The notes under the pieces were generated by a model that worked only from the letters and a program-made list of their open reading frames with translations, was not told the DNA's origin and did not search any database. Positions 46,401-56,940 of a DNA stretch of 64,000 nt are shown here, piece by piece. Every line of letters starts with the position of its first letter. The stretch's first letter is position 1. The position numbers and the translations under genes are program-made. The stretch is from Cladophialophora immunda (lineage: Eukaryota; Ascomycota; Eurotiomycetes; Chaetothyriales; Herpotrichiellaceae), in the NCBI RefSeq assembly GCF_000835495.1, contig NW_015622546.1, positions 4,111,022 to 4,175,021 on the forward strand, in the 5' to 3' direction.

Positions 46401-46929
46401 CAGTGGCAGCAGAAGATGCATCGCCCGCAGAAGTATGCGAAATATCCGATGATTTAGTGATAGTCTCACCGCCAACACTACCTTATGATTATCCCGTAGA
46501 GAACAATTAGGTCATAGGGCTCTATAAGAAGTCGAAGAAGGATATAAAAGACCTAAGAAAGAAGAAGAGAGTGACTATGGATGACGACGCGCTACTAACG
46601 ATCGAAGCCGAATAATAATTAAGTAGGGTTATCCGCGCTCTCATCATAGACAGAGGCTCACTTTTTATACTTAAAGTCTAGTTAAGACTTAGAGTTAAGG
46701 ACCACCTAATATACGGATTTAAACTATTGTTATACTACGTATTCTTCTTCGTCTATCTCCAACACCTAGAGAGGAACTAATGTCGGTAGAAGCTTAATAC
46801 ATCAAGGGCGTTACTAACTATCTTCTAGCCGTCCGCCTCTTTAGGCCGGAGAATAACCGGTCGCCTTTAATAATTAAGGTCTAACGTGGATATAGTATAT
46901 CTATCCGCGAGCTTCTTATCCCGCTCTTT

Positions 46930-47555
46930 CGTCTCTTAGTCCTATACGAGACTATCGTTAACTGGCCACCATTTACGGTATAGAGATAAACGGTTACTAT
47001 AGTTACATTAACCCTCCACCGATAGACGCTCTACGGTGCACTAAGATACTCCCTCCGGATAAAAAGTACGACTAGCCTTGACGTTATGGGTTAGTCACCA
47101 CTCAATAGGACCTCGAGTAGGCGTAACGGCTTAGCTTAGAGCTTAAGGGTTAGATAGGCGAGCTAAGCACTATGAAACGGATTATTCTTCTCCGCATATA
47201 TAAGAATACTCACCGGAAGGCACTTAAGAAGTCACCGATTCTCGAAAGTCTCGTCGAAGAATACTAAAAGAACTACGTTAAGGCCGAAATATCCCCGCTC
47301 CTAGAGGAGGACGGAGAACTCTTCGAACGTTATCCTCCGGGACGTAGAAGTATAGTTCGCGACGTTCTACTACGTGAAATCGACCCTACGCAAGACGCCC
47401 AGGGCTTAATCTATATTTTCGAATGGCCTAGGGCTCCAGGCCTTCTAAAGATAGGGTATGTAGAATTATATCTGGAAAAGAGAGTCGACGAATCCATACA
47501 TCTTAACACACTTAAGGTTAGGCCTATCCCTAAGAATTTCCTAATTTTTATTTAA
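46930..47555 (+). pseudogene. T5orf172 / GIY-YIG-superfamily domain gene, degraded
   Basis: A single plus-strand frame with a few TAA/TAG stops runs from about 46,930 to the stop at 47,553-47,555. The C-terminus reads GLIYIFEWPRAPGLLKIGYV then LEKRVDES. This fits the T5orf172/DUF1766 pattern (G-x-IYI ... KIG ... R), a GIY-YIG nuclease relative known in fungi as the meiotically up-regulated Mug113-type domain. Upstream is MKRIILLRIYKNTHRKALKK and an acidic-basic linker. Whether it is the last exon of the EEALAA gene (different frame) or a separate gene cannot be decided without a transcript. Confidence 0.6.
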
Positions 47556-47883
47556 TAAATATATTAATCTACTAATTCTTAATCGATCCCTTATCTCCTT
47601 ATATTAATAGCTAGTCTCGTTATTAAGATATTACGGTTTCAAAACTAGGTGTTAAGCGAGAATTTCATGGATTTATACCAAGAATTATTAAGGTGTGGTA
47701 ACGCTAACGTTTAAAATAATCTAGTCCCTTACCGTAATAATTCACTAATTAGTTCGCCTACTGTATGATAATCTTTTTATTAGCTCGCTTATAGCGTAAC
47801 AATTCCTTAATTAGCTCGCTTATTCAACAACACTCTATAAAGTAACTTATCTAAAGTATGCCCCCTCTAGCGAAAGGTAGCTA

Positions 47884-48480
47884 AGAAGGCCAGTACGAGG
47901 CGTAGGGAGGAGAAAGCTAGGCGTAAAGTAGCCGAGAAGGCTAGTGCGAGGTACATTAACACTAACTATAGTGAGAGGATCCTAGATACCGTCAAAGGTC
48001 GCGAATAACGCTACACGAGGCGCAGGAGGCGTAAGGAAGAGAAAGTAAAGCGTAAAGTAGCCGACAAAGCTAGTGCGAGGTGCACGAGGCGTAAGGAAGA
48101 GAAAGTAAAGCGTAAAGTAGCCGAGAAGGCTAGTGCGAGGTACATAAGGCGTAAGGAAGAGAAAGTAAAGCGTAAAGCAGCTGAGAAGGCTAGTGCGAGG
48201 TGCACGAGGCGTAAGGAAGAGAAAGCAAAGCGTAAAGCAACCGACAAAGCTAGTGCGAGGTATACGAGGCGTAAGGAAGAGAAAGCAAAGCGCAAAGCAG
48301 CCGAGAAGGCTAGTGCGAGATGTATAAGGCGTAAGGAAGAGAAAGTAAAGCGTAAAGCAGCCAAGAAGGCCAGTACGAGGTGCATCAACACTAGCTATAG
48401 CGAGAGGATATCAGACATAGTCAAAGGCCGCGAATAACGGTATATAAGGCGTAAGAGGTATAAGAGGTATAAGGAGGAGA
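47884..48480 (+). repeat. 60-bp tandem repeats encoding a Lys/Arg-rich 20-residue unit
   Basis: Six to seven 60-bp units read in one plus-strand frame as RRKEEKAKRKAAEKASARCT (20 residues). The array is bracketed on both sides by INT-YSERI-D-VKGRE, which itself recurs (about 47,958-48,005 and 48,383-48,436). The frame is open except for one TAA at each bracket. The unit is strongly basic and helical, possibly a nuclear or nucleic-acid-binding coiled coil. Function unknown. Confidence 0.7.
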
Positions 48481-48625
48481 AAGCCTAGCGAAATCTCTTT
48501 ATAATCCTTTATAATAATAACTATCCCCACTACCCCTTTAAAACTAGATATAGAACGGATCTAATGAATATCTTATATAGTAACTATTAGATCTAGTCTA
48601 TATCCCACATAATAATAGATATAGT

Positions 48626-49150
48626 CTTAGGTTAGGAATAAGCCCTATGAGTTATTAGCCTACGAACTAACTATAGAGGTATTATTTAATACCCTCCCTC
48701 CGCTCTCTCCTTACTAAATACCGTATAATCCTAAGTTAGGAATAAGTCCTACGAGTTATTAGCCTACAAACTGACGAACTAACTATAGAGGTATTATTTA
48801 ACACTCTCCCTCCGCTCTCTTACTAAATACCGTATAATCCTAGGTCGGGAATAAGTCCCGCGAGTTATTAGCCTACGAACTGATAAACTAACTATAGAGG
48901 TATCATTCAATACCCTCCCTCCGCTCTCTTACTAAATACCGTATAATCTTAAGTCGGGAATAAGTCCCGCGAGTTATCAGCCTATAAACTAACAAACTGA
49001 CTATAGAGGTATCATTCAATACTCTCCCTCCGCTCTCTTACTAAATACCGTATAATCCTAAGTTAGGAATAAGTCCCGTAAGTTATTAGCCTACGAACTA
49101 ACGAACTAACTATAGAGGTATCATTCGACACCTTCCCTCCGCTCCCTCAC
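48626..49150. repeat. Tandem array, five copies of a 109-bp unit
   Basis: Copies begin near 48,626, 48,730, 48,839, 48,948 and 49,057. Each starts CTAAGTTAGGAATAAGTCC and ends in TACCGTATAAT. Differences between copies are mostly C/T and G/A, consistent with RIP acting on the array. Confidence 0.88.
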
Positions 49151-49347
49151 TTAGGGACTAATAAGAAGGAGGATAGGGCTAGGTAGCTAGAGCTCCCTAA
49201 CTAATAGGGTCCGGCACTTAGAGGCCGTAAGTTTCTAGGAGAGAGAGATATATATATATATATATTAGTCTAGCTTCTTAACTTACTACCTTATTACCTA
49301 GTATATATCCTACCTTTATATAAATAATAACTATATAGAGTATAGAT
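49151..49347. other. Spacer with TA dinucleotide run
   Basis: Short degraded spacer containing a run of TA repeats near 49,248-49,265, ahead of the TLH-B frame. Confidence 0.6.
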
Positions 49348-52300
49348 GGTACGATGCCTAAGCCCTCCTAACCGCGTAAAAGGGGTTGGCCACTATCAAT
49401 AGATAATAGTGTAGATCCCTCCATCTAACGTTGACGAGAGTAAGATCGCATACGGTAGCAGAAACTCTAGCACCGATGATAGCTCGAGAAGTAACGGTAA
49501 TAGACCCCTAGTTAACGACTAATTAAGTCCCTTCCTAAGTAATCCTTTAACTTCCTAGAGCCTAAGCGAACATCGCTAGCTATTGGGCTCTACGTCTAAG
49601 CCCATAACTTTAGGAGTGATATTAAAGATGCTATACGCTAGCTTACCGCCCTTAATATAGATGAGTACGAAGCCCTTTACGTAGATAGAGGTCACCTTAG
49701 CTAGATATACCGCCAAAGTAACGAACCTTCGATACTACTAAGGTAGTAATCCCCCACTACCTAGTAGATAGTACCCTTCGCCCGGCCCTCTATAGCCTAT
49801 AGGTATAGAGATAGTTAGGAGTAAGTATAAAACCCCTTTACTACGCTATACTACCCACTACTATACCCCCCCTTAAAGTAGCGGTAGATCTATCACTATC
49901 TCACATCTCCCTATCTATATACCGGCGCCTTATAGTTATCGAGTCGTCCTTCCACTACCTCCACTATCTCCACACTATCTGCCCTCCCTCGTACACACCA
50001 GACTACCACTCGAATCCCTAGGAAGTATTAGTTATGGAACTCAAGCTGAGTTCCGTTACGTACACTAACAAACTTAGGGTTATTTATGTAAAGTTCCTTC
50101 ATACAAAGTTCTCAGCTACTATATAAGCTTAGAAGCTAAAACTTTTACTATAGAGTCTACTTAGTCATTTAAGGTCGGCCCCTCGAATTTATTATATCAT
50201 CTTACTAGGTAAGGGTGTAAAGTAACGGTGGAAATTTAAGGTAGTGTAGGGGTCGGGGTAGAGGTACGCGAGGCTAAGCGAGGCTACGCGACCGTATGAA
50301 TATTCGTAGCTTATACGTATAGTACTATCTAAAGGCATAGACTTATAGAATATAACATTTCTATAACGAAGTTATTATTAAGTAGCTATTTAGGATAGCT
50401 AGTCACGTAATATGTCCACTAGGACTATTATTCTTAACTAAGTACTATATACTACTCTATCTACACTATAAAGTAGCTATTCACCCTAGGAAGGCGATTA
50501 AAGTCTACTAGCGTAATGTCCATTAGTAGATAGGCCATCAACTTCAAGATATACTAGTATACGTCACTACGTTAATAATATAAGACTCCTCTACGGTCTA
50601 TATACTAGTATAGAGTACCCCGATTCCCAAATTACCTATATTCGCCGAATATAGCTATAATAGCTATAATTACTTAATATAGAGTCGTAAGCGCTGAGAA
50701 CGTCACGATCAAGAGGAGTCTTATCCGGAGAGCGAGGCTAGCTAGACTTAGGTTTAGCTATAGATATATTCTCATAGTTAATTCGCTAAGTACTAGACTA
50801 TTCATGATAAGGAAGAGGAAGAAGAGGAGGGCGACTTTACTATCACTATATCGCCTTCTATCAGTTTTACATAGGCTAATATAGTTACGCGCTAGAAGTA
50901 ACGGGATAATAAACGATAATGGAAGTATCTTGAAGAAGTGGATAACCTAGAGAATCTGACTAAGATATTAATATAGGTTAAGGAGATAGGATAAGCCGCC
51001 TACTTTAAGGGTAAAAACCTATTATTAATTCATAATACTAGTATACTACCGACTACTAAAAAAAGACTCGGTAGTAGGTCTCGTCAGTCATACTACGCTA
51101 GTAAGACTTGAGAGTGATAGGAGTAACTAACGGCGGTAGTTAAGAGTGTCGAACAAATGATTATGAAGTGCTATGAACGTCTTACTTAGGTACTATACGA
51201 GACATTACGCTAGCTAAATAGGATTAACCCTAGTAAAGCTCTACTGATACTATTTAAGGTTAAGAGCTCAAAAAAGTCTATATTAGACTACCGTAGGTAT
51301 ATCAAGCGGTATCTAGTCTACTATCTTCGCGTAGGCTTACTATCCCGTAAGGAGGCCTAAGTCTAGTACGGCATCACGTTGACCCCCGATTAGCGGCGGC
51401 TCTTAGACTAGGTTAGTATCGCCGCTACGGAAGTAGCTTATAGCGTACAATTAGTACATAGAGCGGTTAACGCTAACGACGATGACGAGGATCACTAGGG
51501 GCGATACTAGGTACTAGATTAGGTGGTCTTTAAGTTTTAGATTATGTCGTAGAAGCAGAATATAGTATTTTAGGTCTATATTAACCCGCTCTTATACTTT
51601 ACCGCTATATTAGGCATTTATAAGCTAAGTAGCTAGGTAGAGGCTTCCGTATTCACTAGTATACTAGCTAGCTTAATGTAGTGTAGTTACGTAGCGATAT
51701 TAGAGTATATCTTCAAGACACTACTAGATGATCCTACTAAGCTCACCATATCTAACATAGAATATTTCTTCAACTAATATTACCGATAGCTTATAGATAG
51801 GATACATACGCCGTTTAGTACTATCGTATAATAGATAGCGTATAGTAAGGGATATCAAGAGAAGACTAGTAGATAAGCTAAGGTAACGTAGGACTAGGAT
51901 GAGTTAGGATTACAATATCTCGGTCAGCTGATCGCGTTAAGAGACGTTAGGTACGCTCTCTAGGTCAGTATAGATAAAGTCACTTAGTTTCTAGATTAAC
52001 TACTCTTTAAACTATAGACTATGGCGGCGAAGCGGATTAATCTACTATAGATTTAAGACTCGCTCGTCTATTAAGGACCTAACTACTCATTCACTATTAA
52101 TACGCGGAATTAATAGCTCCGGCCTAGGTAGGAGTTTCTAGCTAAGCGTACCTATACTACCTATAGGTAGTGGTCTCCTAAGACTAGGTAGAATTATGCA
52201 AAAGTGTAGATATACTTACAATAGGTGAAGGGATTTTAAGCCATTTAACCCGTTAACAATCATTTATAGGCTAGGTAGCCTAGTTAAGGACCTAAGGCTA

Positions 52301-54960
52301 TAGAGATGCTCTACTACGACGTACAGTAGGTAAGTGGGAACGTTAAGGTGGTCGATAAGTAGGTAGTGCTCATCACTAATCGCGATAAGAGTTAAGCTAT
52401 CTACGGATTAGGTCGTAAGATAGCGCGGTAACTTTCGCCGTAGGAGAGCTAGAGGAATATAGCGTATATTACGTAGGTGATTCCGTTTGAATAACATCTT
52501 CGTGAGGAGATAGGTCTTACCTAGGTAGATAACTTACTTATACCGTATCTATAGAAAGACGCTCGCTCTAGGCTTTATAATATAGCTACACTAAGTGCGG
52601 GTTTAGCGCGGTTATTTAGCGCTTACACCGGGGTTGAGCTTAGTATGTCCGCATATCGATACTTTACTATCGTATTAGTGCGCAAAATCAAAGGTATCAT
52701 CGTACGGTAGGTGGAGGTAGAGATTAGAGACCGGGCGGTAGACGACTCGATAGGTAACTAGGTTACCGGTACGCCGCAATAGAAGGCTAAACTAGACTAT
52801 ATCTAGGATCTATAGGCTATATACGGTAGCGAGCTAGCCCGTTTATAATACGCACTAGATACCTAGTTCCCTAGCCATCTATAACCTAAGATGATGGGGT
52901 AGTACTACGAGATTAGTAGTATCTGGTATCAGTTCTTATAGGGCTTAGTCAAGGCGGTATCGGATACCGGCGGATCTATAAAGCGATCGCGTATTAGGCC
53001 TAATTCTAATGACGGAGCTTAACCCGTAAAATAATAGTGGCGGGAAGAAATAGTGAGCGAGGCATTAATTTAATAGAGGTTACGGGAGTTACTAGGGCTA
53101 GCCGCGGTATGGAAGAGTGTGGAGTAAGGGTAGGTAGTGGAGCGGATTCTAGCGATGAAGGCACTAGAGTAGCTAATTATGGTGCTATCTATAGGTAGTG
53201 GGAAGAGTCTACTATTTATACTATTGGCGATCTTAAAAGAGAGGGACGGTGAGACTACCGTAGTAGTGGTGCCGTTTACCGCATTAATTTACGACGTAGT
53301 GTGGCGGGCGCGCGAGCTCAGCATTAACTATATTCACTAGTAATCCACGTTAACCGTAGGGCGTGAGAGACTAGAATAACGAGCTTATCTCGTAGTAGTT
53401 AGTGCGGATCTTATAGAGGCTAGCGAATTTATATAGTATCTGGATTACTTATGACGACTAGGCGTACTAAAGGAGATCTTTGTGGACGAGAGTCATACAC
53501 TAGTATAGGATGTTAGTTACTGAGAAGGGCTCTTAAGGGTAGTTAGCTTATATCGCTATAACTACGCGATAGTCTTTCTCACTGTGACTCTACCCGGATA
53601 TATTAAATAATGTTTACGATAGATAATGTTAATTAATAAAGCTACTATTATCCGGGCGAGTACCGTTAAACGTAATATCCGATATTAGATGTAGGAGGTC
53701 TTACGAACTAGAGACGTAGCGTAGGAGGTAGAGAAAGTGGTTAACCGGCTTAGAGCCCGTATAGTCTGGGATCAGAAGGGCGTAGTATACTATTAGACGT
53801 ATACGGAGGCCGAGAGTATAGTTAAATAACTAGCGTATGACTTTTATCACTCCAGTATTATTAAGACCGTACGGTATTAAGAGATTTTGGAGCGATAGGC
53901 GACCGGGGAGGGTGAGACTCAATAGATCGTCACGACTACTAGGCTCAGAACGGGGATTAACATTAGTGAGATCGTAGCTATTATACATATGAGACCACTA
54001 TATGGATTAGTTAACTTTATGTAGTAAACCGGATAAGGAGGGCGACGAGATAGTAAGGTAGTTAACTTAGTGATTATTAAAGGACTAGGATAGGTAAGGA
54101 TTTAGGCCGAGGCTAGCGACGTAGAGCATTAGAACTACGAGGTAATAGTGAAGTTTATAGAATAGTAATCATATTAACGGGTAATACTAGGCGAGATTAT
54201 AGACGGGCGAGGGTAGAGCTATAAGGCATCGGGAGTAGAACTCTATGACTAATGCCGGGGTTCTATTAACGATATGGCCGGTATTAATCACGAGGAGGAT
54301 TCTAAGGTAGAGGAAGACTATTAGATATAGATAGTCCTAGGGTCTAAGCGACTAAAGCGGTATATCTAAGATACCCACCGAGCCGTGGATCGACTACGTA
54401 GTTAGCTTAAGGAGGTGAAGGGTCGCTACCCGGTATGCTAGGTTAAGTAGTATTAATAAGGATAATAAGAGCAGGATTAATGGCGTACTAAGCACTCCGT
54501 ATAGAAGTATTAAGTAGTAAAGTATACGGACTTCCGGCAATAGCGGAAGGGTCTTTAATTTAGGTAGTATAACTACTATTAGCAATATAGACTAGCGAAT
54601 AGATAGTATAATAGGGCGAAGCGAAAGCTAGAGTGTGAGTACGTCAACATAGTACTCCTAGTAATGATGGAGATAGTACGTAGTGAAACTAGCCACGCGT
54701 GGATATATAAGGGATTGGAGGTCGAGGAGGAGGTGCTAAATAATAGAGATCGATATCTATAATGGCTTAGGCATCGACGGTAGGTGTATGGATAATAGAT
54801 AACTAATAGAATAGCGGTCGTCGCGAGGATCGTCGAGTAATATGATCGATAGCGTTAAGGGTTAGTATTAAGTAGCGGCGCTTAGTAAGTAGTAGTGGAT
54901 AATAGCATTTAGGGAATAGCGTTCCGTTTTATAAGGGCTATTAATTATTATATTATATTC
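49348..54960 (+). pseudogene. Telomere-linked RecQ helicase TLH-B (full layout, RIP-degraded)
   Basis: Plus-strand reading through stops gives a protein of about 1,850 codons in the TLH order. Positions about 50,640-50,720 contain AEYSYNSYNYL with RKR and a later H, resembling a C2H2-type zinc finger whose Cys codons became Tyr. From 50,900 comes QWKYLEEVDNLENLTK. From about 52,640 a segment begins MSAYRYFTIVLVRKIKG. The helicase core has motif I SIGSGKSLLFIL (about 53,195), motif II FVDESHTLV (about 53,475) and motif III FLTVTLPGYI (about 53,575). Motif V TTTRLRTGIN and motif VI YGLVNFM..TGQGGRR follow (about 53,935-54,045). A C-terminal region extends to about 54,900. Walker A GSGKS is intact. 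Frequent TAG/TAA stops make it non-functional. Confidence 0.82.
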
Positions 54961-56940
54961 AGTAACGATTACGGTTAAGTTATTTAGTAATCGGGATCTA
55001 TAATAATAATTATATCTATAGTATTCAGTTAGTATTATTTAGTAGATATACTTAGTCTATATAGCTAGAGTAAGTATTTTATTATAGCGTTCGAGGGTAG
55101 ATAGCGAGGGTAAGAAGTAGGGAGAAGAGGTCAGAAATAAGAGATAGGAGATCAGAGATAAGAGGGAAATAGTAGATAGTAGAGAAGGTAGAAGTTTATA
55201 ATGTAGGGGGAATATTTACGGTATTTAGAAGTGTAGACGTAGATAGTTATATAACTAGGAATATTTCATTTAAGTGAGTAGTTTACGATAGTAGTAGGTA
55301 GGGGTTAGTCGTTATTTTACGGTTATTATAGTAGTTACGATTTATAAGTAAGGAATAATAGTAGTTAGTAAGTGATAATAATAATAAAGTAGTAATTAGG
55401 GCGGGAATAGAGAGTAGGGTTATAATAAAGGAAGATATTGAAGTAGTAAAAAGGTAAGAGTAGTATAGTAAGAAGCACTAGAAGAGTATTTGATAAGTAA
55501 GAAGTAGGAGTAGTAGTTAGAGATTAAGTAATAGTAATAGTAGTAATAGTAGTAGTAGTAAGATAGTAGGAGTACGATAGTAAGGGCTATTAGTTTATAA
55601 TAATAATATTAGAGAAATTAAGTAAGTAAGTTATAGATTAGAAAAGTGATATAGTAAGGATAGAGTTAGAGAGATTAGGGTTTACTTAGTATATTAATAT
55701 ACTAAAAGACCATATAAAGAAGGAGATATATAGAGGAGGATATTAAGGAAGCTAGTTAAGGAAGAAGATTAAGAAAGATATAAGAAGAAGATAGTAAAAG
55801 AGGGGTTTAGTATATTAAGAGAGCTTAAGGTAACTTAAGTAGTAGTTATTATAGTAGTAGTATAGTTAGTAGGAGTAGTCGTAGTAAATAGTAATAATTA
55901 TAGTTATTATATATTTAGTAATAAAGTTCGGTTAAAGGCGATAAAGGGCGTTAAATAGAGAGAGTTCGGTGAGAATATATAGTTATAGTATTTAGTAGTA
56001 GAGATTAAGCGATAGTATATATTATATTAAGTAAATTATACGAGAAATAGGATTCTATAAGTGATTTCTAATACCAGTAGTTAGTGCGAATAGTATTTAG
56101 TACCGGGGCTAGAGAAAATAGGGTTTATTCAGTAATAGAGGGCGAGAAGCGAGGCGTTAAAAGTTATCAAAGTAGAATAGAGATTAGGGAGTAGAAGCGT
56201 TAAGAGAGTATAAGGGAGTATTAAAATAGAGTTCGATATTTATATAGTATCTTATTTGAGTAATAAGTAGAAAGGTAATACTCACTATAATAAGATAAGA
56301 GGGGAAGTGAAAGTAGAAAAATATCGAAGGTAATAAGTTAGGAGGAGTAGAGATAGAATATAGGTCTTAAAGGAAGTAAGGTAGTCTAGTAATAAGTAGA
56401 GTAAGGTAGGGTAGGTAGAGTAGGGTAATTAGAGTAATTAGAGTAATTAGAGTAGTTAAATAGAAGCGGAATAGAAGGAGAGGTAGTAAGAGAGTAATAG
56501 TAGTAGTGATAGTAAGATAGAGTTAGGAGTTAGTTTAAATAGATTCATATATAAAGGGTGATAATAAGAGAGCGAGAGTAGATAGTAAAATCATTAGCGA
56601 GGTTATATATAGAGTATAGAATTAATAGAGGGGGACGAGATCGGGGAAAGTAAATAAGTAATAGTGGGAATTATAGAGTGAGAGTGAGAGTGAGCGAGAG
56701 AGGGGGATATAGTTAGGGGGGTCACGTAGATAGGATAAGTGATTACGGGGTAGAGTTTAGAATAGCGATAACGGCTAGGTAAGTATAGTAAGGTAGTATA
56801 GAGGAAGAATTAATAGTATAAGGTCTATAGAGTAAGAGAGTGAGAGATAGGGTTTAGGTTCGAAGATAAGGGTATTAGAGGCGAGGTAGGCGGAGTATTA
56901 AGGGCGGAAGGGGAGTGGAGGGCCTAGACAGGCCCAGTAA
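54961..56940 (+). repeat. Purine-rich, C-depleted tract
   Basis: For nearly 2 kb the plus strand consists almost only of A, G and T, with motifs such as AGTAGTAG, GAGAGTGAGAG and AATTAGAGTAATTAGAG. C is very rare. No coding frame is visible. The asymmetry contrasts with both neighbours. Confidence 0.8.

Larger units (their letters stand above)
45788..46620 (+). pseudogene. Acidic repeat protein gene (EEALAA minisatellite), contains assembly gap
   Basis: A plus-strand frame starting at least at 45,788 reads GFHFPDSPIKKVNPYQFHI, then a Lys-rich run (KKDKKKKKAKR). From 46,115 the hexapeptide EEALAA (an 18-bp unit) is repeated on both sides of a 100-N gap. After the repeat it reads AEDASPAEVCEISDDLVIV and a basic stretch KKSKKDIKDLRKKKR. 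Only a few stops occur. The repeat is low in RIP damage compared with its flanks. Function unknown. Confidence 0.6.

Noticed and set aside
46110..46478. Minus-strand Leu/Pro/Val-rich frame over the minisatellite
   Set aside because: It is the complement of the EEALAA repeat; the plus-strand frame continues into non-repeat protein-like text on both sides, the minus strand does not.
48011..48391. Minus-strand Leu/Ala/Phe-rich frame over the 60-bp repeats
   Set aside because: Shadow of the basic plus-strand repeat; low-complexity hydrophobic text without flanking coding support.
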